10,092 nucleotides of DNA from Pseudomonadota bacterium (GTDB lineage Bacteria; Desulfobacterota; Syntrophobacteria; Syntrophobacterales; Syntrophobacteraceae): assembly GCA_023442755.1 (NCBI GenBank), contig JAEZXS010000339.1, positions 1 to 10,092 on the forward strand. The letters are read 5' to 3'. The notes beneath the pieces are model-generated. The model ran no database searches. It saw nothing but the letters and a program-made list of their open reading frames with translations, and was not told the origin of the DNA. Position numbers and translations under genes: made by a program. The first letter of the stretch is position 1. Each line of letters starts with the position of its first letter. This document shows positions 1-6,179 of the stretch, piece after piece.

Positions 1-416
1 GTGACTGCCTGGACGACGAGGAATGTTCGTACGACAGAAAAAGACTGGCATCCCCGTTCATGATTGTCGCTACGGTCTTCTTCCTGGCCGAACTGGGAGA
101 CAAGACCATGCTGAGCACAGTCACGCTTGCGACCGGCTGTGCGTTCATTCCCGTATGGCTCGGTTCGACGCTCGGCATGGTGCTCTCGGACGGCCTGGCA
201 ATCTGGGTGGGGAAGGTGCTGGGGGCTCGCCTTCCCGAACGCGCCGTAAAAATGGGCGCGGCCGTCATTTTCTTCGCGTTTGGGGCATGGGGAGCAGTTC
301 AGGGCGGCTTCCACCTTCCTCCCGTATCCTGGGCATGTGGGGCTGCGGCAATAGCGCTGGCTGCGTATATTTTCTTCCGGAAACCGTCAGCCGCTAAGCC
401 CGAGCAGGTCGCGTGA
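1..416 (+). CDS. GDT1/TMEM165 (UPF0016) family cation transporter, 3' part
   Basis: This is the last 137 residues of an integral membrane protein whose 5' end lies before the window; the frame is open from base 3. It carries the family signature E-L-G-D-K-T at fragment residues 30-35, preceded by an acidic stretch (D-D-E-E, residues 4-7) that fits the central loop between the two family repeats. Three hydrophobic segments follow and it ends in a short basic tail. Bacterial members are about 190 residues with two such motifs, so roughly the second half is present. Characterised relatives (yeast Gdt1, human TMEM165, Vibrio MneA) move Mn2+ or Ca2+ across membranes, and manganese export is the likely role. 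An ATG at base 60 lies inside the first helix and is not a plausible start. chrA follows on the same strand after 45 bp, so co-transcription is possible. Confidence 0.9.
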   Translation, partial: DCLDDEECSYDRKRLASPFMIVATVFFLAELGDKTMLSTVTLATGCAFIPVWLGSTLGMVLSDGLAIWVGKVLGARLPERAVKMGAAVIFFAFGAWGAVQGGFHLPPVSWACGAAAIALAAYIFFRKPSAAKPEQVA

Positions 417-423
417 CCGGTGA

Positions 424-465
424 TCACTCATGGCTCTATTCAAGAAAAGTTCCCAAAGTGAGTGA
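424..465 (+). promoter_or_regulatory. Inverted repeat spanning the chrA start region
   Basis: TCACTCA (424-430) and TGAGTGA (459-465) are perfect 7-bp complements 28 bases apart. The right arm covers the GTG at 462 and ends just before the ATG at 468. In RNA it could fold over the translation start, and in DNA it could be a protein-binding dyad. A 7-bp repeat at this distance can occur by chance, so confidence is low. Confidence 0.3.
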
Positions 466-1787
466 AGATGAAAAAACAAACGGTCGCCGGGCCGGCTTCC
501 GTCAGGTTCAGAGATGCCCTGAAATTCTGGGTAAAGCTTGGATTTATCAACTTTGGCGGACCTGCCGGCCAGATTGCCATGATGCAGCATGAACTTGTCG
601 ACAGCAAACAATGGGTATCTCAGCTCCAGTTTGTAAGAGCGCTCAATTTCTGCATGATTCTGCCCGGCCCGGAAGCCCAGCAGCTTGCAATCTACATCGG
701 CTGGCGGCTTCACGGTACGGTCGGGGGCACAATTGCGGGCAGTTTTTTCGTTATCCCTTCTATCTTTGTCCTGCTGGCCCTGAGCTGGATGGCGGTCGTT
801 TCCGCGGAAATGCCCGCAATACAGGGACTTCTCTACGGGGTTCAGCCTGTGGTTATCGCGATAGTCGCATCGGCGGTCCTGAGGATCGGGAAAAAGACCC
901 TGTGCCACTGGGGCCTGTTTCTTTACGCTTTTACGGCCTTTGCCGCCCTTCATTCCTTCGACGTTCCCTTTCCTTACGTGATCGGCCTGGCCGCGGTGAG
1001 TGGAATGGTTTTGGAGCGGTTCTGGCCGCATGTCTTCGAGTCCTGCAGTATCAGACATGGGCCTGTCGCACCGGAAATCGGGGCTGAAGCAGCCGGAAAC
1101 AGCCGGCCGACGATAACTCGTAATTTGAAACTGATCGCGATTTTCGCGCTCCTATGGGGAGTGCCCGCAAGTGCATTGCTCATGTGGAGAGGGGCGCAGG
1201 ATATCCTCTTCCAGGAGGCGATCCTTTTTTCGAAGGCTGCGTTCGTAACCTTTGGCGGGGCGTACGCGGTTTTATCCTACATTGCCGATATGGCGGTAAA
1301 TCACTATGGGTGGTTAAGTGCCCACCAGATGGTGCAGGGTCTGGGGCTGGCCGAATCGACGCCCGGCCCGCTCATTATGGTCACGCAGTATATCGGTTTT
1401 GTTGCAGCCTGGAATACGAATACCGGCTTCAACCCTTTGTTTAACGCGACGCTTGGTGCACTGATCGCGACTTACATGACCTTTCTCCCATGCTTTTTCT
1501 TCATCTTTCTCGGAGCCCCCTACATCGAACTGCTCTCGCAAAACCGCCGCATTCGTGCAGCCCTGGTGGGAGTAACCTCCGCAGTTGTCGGCGTTATCGT
1601 CAACCTGGCGGTCTTTTTCGGACAGAAGGTGCTTTTCCCGGGAACGGGCGCGTTCGACTACTTTGCCGCCGCAGTCGCGCTCGTTTCGTTCGGCTTTGCC
1701 TGGAGAACCCGAATTCCGATGCATTACCTCGTACCCGTCGGAGCTTTGGCCGGAATGGCCTGGCGTCTTCTTGGCTACGGGTCTTGA
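462..1787 (+). CDS. chrA: ChrA-type chromate transporter (CHR family, two-domain)
   Basis: This encodes a 441-residue polytopic inner-membrane protein of the long CHR family, which exports chromate by proton-driven antiport in characterised members. Both homologous halves are visible. The N-half has G-F-I-N-F-G-G-P (residues 27-34) and L-P-G-P-E-A-Q-Q-L-A (67-76). The C-half has F-G-G-A-Y-A-V-L-S-Y (264-273) and S-T-P-G-P-L-I-M-V-T-Q-Y (299-310). Length and layout match full-length ChrA. The start is uncertain: GTG at 462 and ATG at 468 are in frame, and neither has a good Shine-Dalgarno. A 7-bp inverted repeat reaches into this start region. It lies 45 bp after the GDT1-type gene and converges on the DUF1259 gene 22 bp downstream. 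No chrB regulator is in the window. Substrate is inferred from family; some CHR proteins are not chromate-specific. Confidence 0.93.
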   Translation: MKMKKQTVAGPASVRFRDALKFWVKLGFINFGGPAGQIAMMQHELVDSKQWVSQLQFVRALNFCMILPGPEAQQLAIYIGWRLHGTVGGTIAGSFFVIPSIFVLLALSWMAVVSAEMPAIQGLLYGVQPVVIAIVASAVLRIGKKTLCHWGLFLYAFTAFAALHSFDVPFPYVIGLAAVSGMVLERFWPHVFESCSIRHGPVAPEIGAEAAGNSRPTITRNLKLIAIFALLWGVPASALLMWRGAQDILFQEAILFSKAAFVTFGGAYAVLSYIADMAVNHYGWLSAHQMVQGLGLAESTPGPLIMVTQYIGFVAAWNTNTGFNPLFNATLGALIATYMTFLPCFFFIFLGAPYIELLSQNRRIRAALVGVTSAVVGVIVNLAVFFGQKVLFPGTGAFDYFAAAVALVSFGFAWRTRIPMHYLVPVGALAGMAWRLLGYGS

Positions 1788-1809
1788 GGGTGCTTTCGTT
1801 CCGAACGGA

Positions 1810-2733
1810 CTACAACCCCTGCGGTTTTCCCGTCCGGTCCAGCGCGGCTTTCAATCCCCGGACCAGGTTGCCAGCCGGGCCCTCTCCCCAGAAATGCAGG
1901 AAGAATATACGCGGGGTCTCGGTAACCATGTGATTGTGTACCGCGACCACTTCTATGCCGTTTTTTACAAGAGCTTCGATAACCGGCGCCACTTCCTCCG
2001 TAAGCATCGTAAAATCCCCGGCCACTGCCGCATTGTTCTCGCTTCCCTGGAAAGCAGCCCAGGTATTGAATCCCATGAAACTCGTCACTTCGACCCCATG
2101 GTCTTTGAGCAAAACGTCGGGGCGTCCGATCGTCACTTTGAAAACCCCTCCGCTCGACTCACCCTTGTTGCCGAGAATGGATTCGATTTTCCGGGTATCG
2201 ATAGTATTCGGGACAGAAGGCGCCTGGGCATCGGTCGGGGCAGCGCGTCGCAGCTCCTTTATTTTGTCCAGCACCGCCCGCACCCCTTTTGCGATACGGT
2301 CGACGGAGCCCATTCCGTGGATGTGCATGAACATGACTTTTTCTTTGTCCCTGACGAAATGGTTATGCAGACCCGTAACGGTCAGGCCGCCTTCGATCGC
2401 GGCCTTTTCAACGGGGCCGATCTCATTTTCGAGCAGCACGATATCGCCCATGACCATGGCGTCTTCCTGCATCGGAGCGAAATCCACCCAGGAAGTCAGG
2501 CCCATTGGCGGAGTGATCCTGAAACCGTCCACCGTGACGACAAGGTCCTTCTGAGGGATGGTAATTTTGTATTCTCCGTCTTTGGCGGCGCCCTTGATCC
2601 CGACGATCTCGTCAATGCGGCCGGAATCGAGAGGTTTTCCAATTCCCCACGAGACTTGCGCCCCTCCGATGTCCGTTCCGATCATCCCTGAGAGGATAAC
2701 CACACAGAGAAACAGCCGGCAGAAAAATCTCAT
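1810..2733 (-). CDS. Exported DUF1259 (LppY/LpqO family) protein, two tandem domains
   Basis: This 307-residue protein begins with a signal peptide (basic R at 2 and 6, hydrophobic core 7-19, probable cleavage near A25). Two DUF1259 copies follow, about residues 33-163 and 178-302. Each has the same ending pattern: G-L-H-N-H-F (121-126) then M-H-I-H-G (136-140) in the first, and A-V-H-N-H-M (264-269) then L-H-F-W-G (279-283) in the second. The clustered His residues suggest metal binding, but that is my inference; the family has no firm biochemical function known to me. Mycobacterial relatives are annotated as lipoproteins, whereas here I see no lipobox. The start at 2733 is supported by AAAGGAGG a few bases upstream. 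The gene is convergent with chrA, with only 22 bp between the stops. Confidence 0.88.
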   Translation of the reverse strand: MRFFCRLFLCVVILSGMIGTDIGGAQVSWGIGKPLDSGRIDEIVGIKGAAKDGEYKITIPQKDLVVTVDGFRITPPMGLTSWVDFAPMQEDAMVMGDIVLLENEIGPVEKAAIEGGLTVTGLHNHFVRDKEKVMFMHIHGMGSVDRIAKGVRAVLDKIKELRRAAPTDAQAPSVPNTIDTRKIESILGNKGESSGGVFKVTIGRPDVLLKDHGVEVTSFMGFNTWAAFQGSENNAAVAGDFTMLTEEVAPVIEALVKNGIEVVAVHNHMVTETPRIFFLHFWGEGPAGNLVRGLKAALDRTGKPQGL

Positions 2734-3080
2734 TGTCCGCCTCCTTTCGACAGTAGAGTTTTTTCCTGAGGTAATTTCTAAGGTAATGACTCAATTCACG
2801 GATGTCCGGTCGGCATGATTCCGGCGTGTTGCTGCGATTTTTGAGGGCCCGTTCAGCTTCCGGATCACGAAATTGTAACTCCGAGCGTTTCTCCTGCAGT
2901 GCAGATCCTTCATTGCGTATTCGTGAGCGGCAATCGCTCGGGGTGGCTCCGCATTCCACGCGGGTATTCCCGCCGGTCGGCGTTTCTGCGCAGGGGTGTC
3001 GCCGTTCAGGCACAAATAATGCTCTCCGCTTGGATTGCGTTAGCAAGGATGTATGAACTGACTTACAGGAGGGGTAATTT
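2734..3080. other. 347-bp gene-free gap between divergent genes
   Basis: This gap separates the DUF1259 gene (-) from the small secreted protein gene (+) and should hold both promoters. I could not find a convincing -35/-10 pair for either. A small hairpin, GCGGG-TATT-CCCGC at 2960-2973, is the clearest structure. Open frames on both strands here lack ribosome binding sites and have low-complexity, Arg-rich translations, so I do not call genes. Confidence 0.6.
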
Positions 3081-3326
3081 ATGAAGAGAATTCTGACGAT
3101 TGCATGTGCTTCGACTTTTGCGCTGTCCCTGCTTTTCATTTCAGAACCCTGCTTTGCCAAGTCGGGAGGTGTCGGGAAAGGCGGGGGAACTCAGGACGGC
3201 ATCTTCTATCACAGCCATTCCGACCGGAGCTATTCCGGAAAGGATCAATTCAAGGGTAAGGGCAATGCTTACGGCCGGAACAAGTCGACGACCTCCGGTA
3301 AGGCCGGCAAGAACAAGAACAAGTGA
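3081..3326 (+). CDS. Small secreted Gly/Lys-rich protein, function unknown
   Basis: This 81-residue protein has a clear Sec signal peptide: K-R at 2-3, hydrophobic core 4-21, probable cleavage after C-F-A (24-26). The mature part of about 55 residues is rich in Gly, Lys and Ser, has no Cys, and contains a short H-S-H (44-46) motif before a strongly basic C-terminal tail (K-x-K-N-K-N-K type). The start is secure: AGGAGG at 3067-3072 lies 8 bases before the ATG. I do not recognise the family. The composition suggests an unstructured, positively charged exported peptide that could bind nucleic acid, cell-surface polymers or anions, but the sequence does not decide between these. The next gene on the same strand starts 154 bp downstream. 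Confidence 0.75.
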   Translation: MKRILTIACASTFALSLLFISEPCFAKSGGVGKGGGTQDGIFYHSHSDRSYSGKDQFKGKGNAYGRNKSTTSGKAGKNKNK

Positions 3327-3422
3327 GAGCCCGGGCGACTAGGATAATCAGGTTGCGAAAAGAGGCGGAAGACAAATCCGCTGATGTCCGTACCCTCCAG
3401 GAAAACTTTCCTCCAGGCGGAG

Positions 3423-3471
3423 CTTTCCCAATTTTTCCATTGAAAACCGATGCTTATTATAATTGGGAAAG
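3423..3471 (+). promoter_or_regulatory. Inverted repeat that could mask the ribosome binding site of the 99-residue gene
   Basis: CTTTCCCAATT (3423-3433) and AATTGGGAAAG (3461-3471) are a perfect 11-bp inverted repeat around 27 bases. The right arm covers the 5' half of the AAAGGAG ribosome binding site at 3468-3474 used by the gene starting at 3481. Just upstream, CCTCCAGG occurs twice (3394-3401 and 3410-3417), and these are further anti-Shine-Dalgarno-like stretches. Folding of this leader could lower translation. That role is inference. Confidence 0.4.
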
Positions 3472-3480
3472 GAGATTCGC

Positions 3481-3780
3481 ATGGCCAGGACTGAAAGATC
3501 TGCACAAGTTACCACGGATCACGATTTGATAAAGCGCTGGGTCGAGGATCATGGAGGGCATCCGGCCAAGGTGAAGGGCACCGGCGGGAAAGACGATGTA
3601 GGAATGCTGAGGATCGATTTCGACGATCCGCAGCCGGATACAAAACTTGAAAGCATTTCCTGGGAGGATTTCTTCCAGAAATTTGATGAAAGCGATCTCG
3701 CCTTCCTGTATCGAAGCCTTGGACCGGAAGACCGGTTCAACAAGCTGGTGCGAAGAGGCAGCCAGGAGACGCAGCACTAG
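3481..3780 (+). CDS. Conserved 99-residue protein, often mislabelled '1,4-alpha-glucan branching enzyme'
   Basis: This is a 99-residue, acidic, soluble protein with no signal peptide or membrane segment. The pattern is recognisable: D-H-D-L-I-K-R-W (13-20), G-G-H-P-A-K-V-K-G-T-G-G-K (25-37), D-V-G-M-L-R-I-D-F (39-47), I-S-W-E-D-F-F-Q-K-F-D-E (59-70), L-A-F-L-Y (73-77) and F-N-K-L-V (86-90). It matches, from memory, a family of roughly 80-100 residues common in proteobacteria that databases often call branching enzyme. The protein is far too short for that enzyme and has none of its glycosidase motifs, so the name should not be transferred. Function is unknown. The start at 3481 follows AAAGGAG with 6 bases spacing; an in-frame TTG at 3463 would place the ribosome binding site inside the gene. 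The leader carries an 11-bp inverted repeat. Confidence 0.85.
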   Translation: MARTERSAQVTTDHDLIKRWVEDHGGHPAKVKGTGGKDDVGMLRIDFDDPQPDTKLESISWEDFFQKFDESDLAFLYRSLGPEDRFNKLVRRGSQETQH

Positions 3781-3783
3781 CTC

Positions 3784-3803
3784 TGCCGGGTTATCGACCG
3801 GCA
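3784..3803 (+). terminator. Short hairpin just after the 99-residue gene
   Basis: TGCCGG (3784-3789) and CCGGCA (3798-3803) pair around 8 bases, starting 4 bases after the stop codon. There is no T-run after it, so it may only protect the 3' end or be a weak or factor-assisted terminator. Confidence 0.35.
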
Positions 3804-3840
3804 TATTCAAATCGAATTGAATCTCGGCACTTTTCGAAAA

Positions 3841-3900
3841 CCGGCATCCCGCAGTATGCGATACAGTCAATTGGCCGATATGCGCATACTGCGATGCCGG
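3841..3900. repeat. Long imperfect palindrome (REP-like hairpin)
   Basis: The left arm 3841-3860 (CCGGCATC-CC-GCAGTATGCG) and right arm 3883-3900 (CGCATACTGC-GATGCCGG) are complementary over 18 bp, apart from two extra C in the left arm. They surround a 22-base loop. Directly before it are TTTTCGAAAA, a perfect 10-bp palindrome at 3831-3840, and ATTCAA/TTGAAT at 3805-3810 and 3817-3822. No T-tract follows, so an ordinary terminator is unlikely. A repetitive extragenic palindrome, a small palindromic mobile remnant or a structured RNA are all possible. Confidence 0.6.
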
Positions 3901-4253
3901 ACCTGGGCGCTCCCCAGTTCAAAAATCATTCCACAAAGCATCCAAAATAACATCCTCTATTTCTTCAACGACATAGCACGCCGAGCGAACATCCGCAGGG
4001 CGCCTGCGCAGGTCCCCGGTTTCGGTGCGATTGCAGGTTTTTGCCTTCAGCATTGTAGGAATATGCATACGCAAAGTCTCCTGGGGCAATGCCGGAAGAG
4101 AGGGAGGCTTTGCTTCCGAAAGGTGTGGCCGCGCGGCTTTCTTTCCCGCAACGCCCGGTTTTGCATACCCGGCTTCAGCCGTGGCTTCCATATTGCTATC
4201 AGGACGAATGCCATTCGAAGGACCTGATAACTGAATTCATGAAAGGAATGCAA

Positions 4254-4862
4254 ATGCAGGAAAAGGAACCGGGTAAAGAGAAAGAGTCACTCCCGGGCAA
4301 CATCGTTAAAGAAATCCGCAAAGAACGCAGAAGGATGCCTCTATGGACGCTGCTGGGGGGCGTTTTGATCGTTGGGACCGCTTTGGGTGTCGTCCTGGCC
4401 CATGATTACCGGCGAACGAACCGTGAAGTCCTGACCTTGCCGGCTTCCGGAGCGCAAAACCCGGCCGGGGTTCCACAGGCGCAATCGGTTGCCCCGCCCG
4501 CTCCGGAACCCCTGAACGTTGAACCGGCCTCGATTCCCGTTGCCACGGAAAGTGCAAACGTCCCCGTCCAGCAGCCAGCGCCATCTGTGTCGCCCCTGGA
4601 AGACTGCAACTGTACGGACTCGGCCTCAATACCTCAAACCACCGAAGTTGCGGCCGTCCCGGCAGGAGAACCCGAGCTTGATGAAGTCTCGGCCGAGCGG
4701 CCCTGGGAGCCAGATGATCCGAAGCCGGCGGTCGTCAAGCATAAGAAGGCGAAACACAAGACTGCCAAAAAGAAACAGCACAGCCATATTAAGACCAGGT
4801 ACGTTACCTTCTTTCCCGAACGCCAGAACTATCATCACGGTTTTCCGGCCGTGTCGAACTGA
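4254..4862 (+). CDS. Single-pass membrane protein with Pro/Ala-rich and Lys/His-rich exterior, unknown function
   Basis: This is a 202-residue protein. A charged cytoplasmic N-terminus (residues 1-28, many K/E/R) leads to one membrane helix (about 29-49), then a long Pro/Ala/Val/Glu-rich stretch (about 63-162) that should be disordered. It holds a C-N-C motif at 118-120. A very basic K/H segment (163-182) and a short aromatic end (R-Y-V-T-F-F-P, Q-N-Y-H-H-G-F) close it. Positive charges before the helix and a long polar C-terminus predict N-in, C-out topology. The start at 4254 is chosen because AAAGGA (4242-4247) lies 6 bases upstream; in-frame ATGs at 4239 and 4248 are less well placed. The layout recalls TonB-like or envelope-spanning linker proteins, but there is no TonB C-terminal domain. 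I do not recognise the family. Confidence 0.68.
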   Translation: MQEKEPGKEKESLPGNIVKEIRKERRRMPLWTLLGGVLIVGTALGVVLAHDYRRTNREVLTLPASGAQNPAGVPQAQSVAPPAPEPLNVEPASIPVATESANVPVQQPAPSVSPLEDCNCTDSASIPQTTEVAAVPAGEPELDEVSAERPWEPDDPKPAVVKHKKAKHKTAKKKQHSHIKTRYVTFFPERQNYHHGFPAVSN

Positions 4863-4922
4863 GGGGGAGATCGGGGACGTTACGCCGGAGTGCAATCAAT
4901 ATTCGCGGCGATGAATATAAGA

Positions 4923-4957
4923 GAGGTGAGCTGCCGGGATACCGGTCAGCTCACCTC
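4923..4957. terminator. Strong hairpin between convergent genes, probable terminator
   Basis: GAGGTGAGCTG (4923-4933) and CAGCTCACCTC (4947-4957) form a perfect 11-bp stem. CCGG-GATA-CCGG inside (4934-4945) extends it apart from one bulged T. It sits between the stop of the membrane protein gene (4862, +) and that of the cytochrome gene (4971, -). On the minus strand it is followed by a U-containing stretch (TCTTATATT), so it best serves the cytochrome transcript. The plus side has no T-run. It could work in both directions. Confidence 0.65.
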
Positions 4958-4970
4958 GAAGGAAAAGCCT

Positions 4971-5786
4971 CTATCTGCCGTTTTTGAATTCCCCGCTTCC
5001 CGCGGCCTGCAGGTATGAGTAGATCGATTTCAGGTCGCCGTCGTTCATGTTTTTGAAACACCCCCACGGCATGTTGCCGGGATAGCCATACCCGTACTGC
5101 CTGCAGTAGCTCCCGGGGCCGAACTCGTCGACTCCATAGTACTGGAAGCCATAATAGGGATATACGTTTCGGCGATTGTAGCCGTAGTACCCATAGCCGT
5201 CATTGCCATAGTATCCACCGTATCCGCACCTGCCGTATCTGCAACCGTTATACCCGCCGTAGTTGTAATATGATCCGTAGGAACGGCCGAACAATCCGTG
5301 CGAGTTGTAGAATGAGGAAAAGGCCCGGGAAGCGCCGCGGCCGTGTGAACTATATCTATAACCGTACTTTTCCGGATCGGCAAGGCCTTCAACCGCTTCC
5401 GGGTCTTCCGAGCGCATCACTTGAATGAACGTGCCAAGGTCGAGGCCGGCCGGCTGCCCGTACGCATCCGGCCTGAGGTCGCTGGAGCATACCGATCCGA
5501 AACAGGTCCCCGCAATGAAGGGAGACTCGGTATTCCCGGCGCTGTGGCAGGCCGTGCAGGCCACCGCCACGTTAACGAGATAGCTTCCGTATCCCACCGC
5601 CTCCCAGTTGTTTGCAGGATAGCTCAGAATGACGGGACTTTCCGCCAGGCCCACTTTTGCCAGTTCAGTGATGCCGGGAGTCGAGCTGCCGGAATTCGCC
5701 GCGGCAAAAGCCGCCGTAGCGGTCAAACAGGCGCAGAGCAACAATAAGGCAAGCCGGATCTTCTTTCCCGTGGATTTCTTTAACAT
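4971..5786 (-). CDS. Exported monoheme cytochrome c with a Tyr/Gly-rich insert
   Basis: This 271-residue protein has a signal peptide (K-K at 8-9, core 11-25, cleavage likely after A-F-A at 26-28). One haem-binding motif C-T-A-C-H lies at 77-81, preceded by V-G-Y-G-S-Y-L-V-N (64-72). S-S-D-L-R-P-D (101-107) matches the N-L-T-P-D element of class I cytochromes with late Met ligands. The C-terminal N-M-P-W-G (238-242) followed by M-N-D-G-D-L-K-S-I-Y-S-Y-L (247-259) is the usual ligand-plus-helix end, making M239 the probable axial Met. Between these halves, residues 141-236 are about half Tyr and Gly (26 Y and 23 G by hand count) with C182, C187 and C228, which is unusual for this family. The start at 5786 has AAAGGAG 6 bases upstream; a longer frame from 5864 includes that site and is rejected. 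It is a divergent paralogue of the gene at 6180. It is periplasmic or extracellular; the electron partner is unknown. Confidence 0.87.
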   Translation of the reverse strand: MLKKSTGKKIRLALLLLCACLTATAAFAAANSGSSTPGITELAKVGLAESPVILSYPANNWEAVGYGSYLVNVAVACTACHSAGNTESPFIAGTCFGSVCSSDLRPDAYGQPAGLDLGTFIQVMRSEDPEAVEGLADPEKYGYRYSSHGRGASRAFSSFYNSHGLFGRSYGSYYNYGGYNGCRYGRCGYGGYYGNDGYGYYGYNRRNVYPYYGFQYYGVDEFGPGSYCRQYGYGYPGNMPWGCFKNMNDGDLKSIYSYLQAAGSGEFKNGR

Positions 5787-6179
5787 AGTCTTCTCCTTTC
5801 GATTAAGAACATGCATCGACCATTTCCTGCAGGCGGCAAAGTATAAAGAGTCTTCTATAACCACAATAAGATGAACATGGTATATCGATGCGGTATCTCC
5901 AGTAATTCAACCGAGTGCTGCGTTCAATATTTGAAATGGATTTACAATTTGCAGGATAAGAAATATAGATCTGAACTATGATACATATAATACTTAATAT
6001 CCATGTATATGAAAAGCGATTGTGTATCTCTAATCTCGTTCCGTTTACTATTCTATAAACGCCGACTTTCCTGCCTTTTAGATCGAGTATAGGGGATGTA
6101 ATGAATTGCTTCGAGACACATCCCACTTTAATATCGATTATCTACCGATATTCCAATTCTAATAACAGGAGGAATCGTT
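5787..6179. promoter_or_regulatory. AT-rich 393-bp divergent promoter region of the cytochrome pair
   Basis: This gap is clearly more AT-rich than the genes around it and should drive both cytochromes. For the plus-strand gene a weak sigma-70-like pair is TTGCTT (6106-6111), 17 bases, TAATAT (6129-6134), about 45 bases before the ATG. For the minus-strand gene a -10-like TATACT reads at 5845-5840 with TTGTGG only 15 bases upstream of it, which is a poor spacing. A -24/-12-like stretch near 5937-5954 has GG and GC 11 bases apart rather than 10, so sigma-54 is not supported. A 107-codon minus-strand frame across the gap (5803-6126) looks spurious. Confidence 0.5.

Larger units (their letters stand above)
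3781..4253. other. 473-bp intergenic gap with clustered palindromes
   Basis: The first 120 bases hold the hairpins described separately. The rest (about 3901-4253) shows no gene I can support. The frame of the downstream membrane protein is open from 4089, but codons before 4239 have no ribosome binding site and read as Arg/Pro-rich shadow sequence. An opposite-strand 90-codon frame (3919-4191) lacks a ribosome binding site. No clear promoter was found for the downstream gene. Confidence 0.55.

Noticed and set aside
2791..3056. Overlapping frames on both strands in the gap before the small secreted protein
   Set aside because: Neither strand has a ribosome binding site; translations are Arg/Ser-rich and typical of GC-rich non-coding DNA.
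3458..3463. Perfect TATAAT just before the 99-residue gene
   Set aside because: Transcription would start on the ribosome binding site itself, and no -35 lies at a proper distance. It is part of the loop and arm of the inverted repeat.
3919..4191. Minus-strand 90-codon frame in the 473-bp gap, with a plausible-looking C-terminus
   Set aside because: No ribosome binding site before its ATG, no family recognised, Pro/Arg-rich N-terminal half and overlapping plus-strand frames; not enough to call a gene.
4089..4253. Longer N-terminus for the single-pass membrane protein
   Set aside because: The added codons have no ribosome binding site, read as low-complexity shadow sequence and would bury the AAAGGA site at 4242-4247.
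5937..5954. Sigma-54-like -24/-12 element in the cytochrome promoter region
   Set aside because: GG and GC are 11 bases apart instead of the required 10, and the flanking bases do not match.
5803..6126. Minus-strand 107-codon frame across the AT-rich divergent promoter region
   Set aside because: It has no ribosome binding site, its translation resembles nothing known, and it overlaps the leader of the cytochrome gene. A long frame by chance is plausible.
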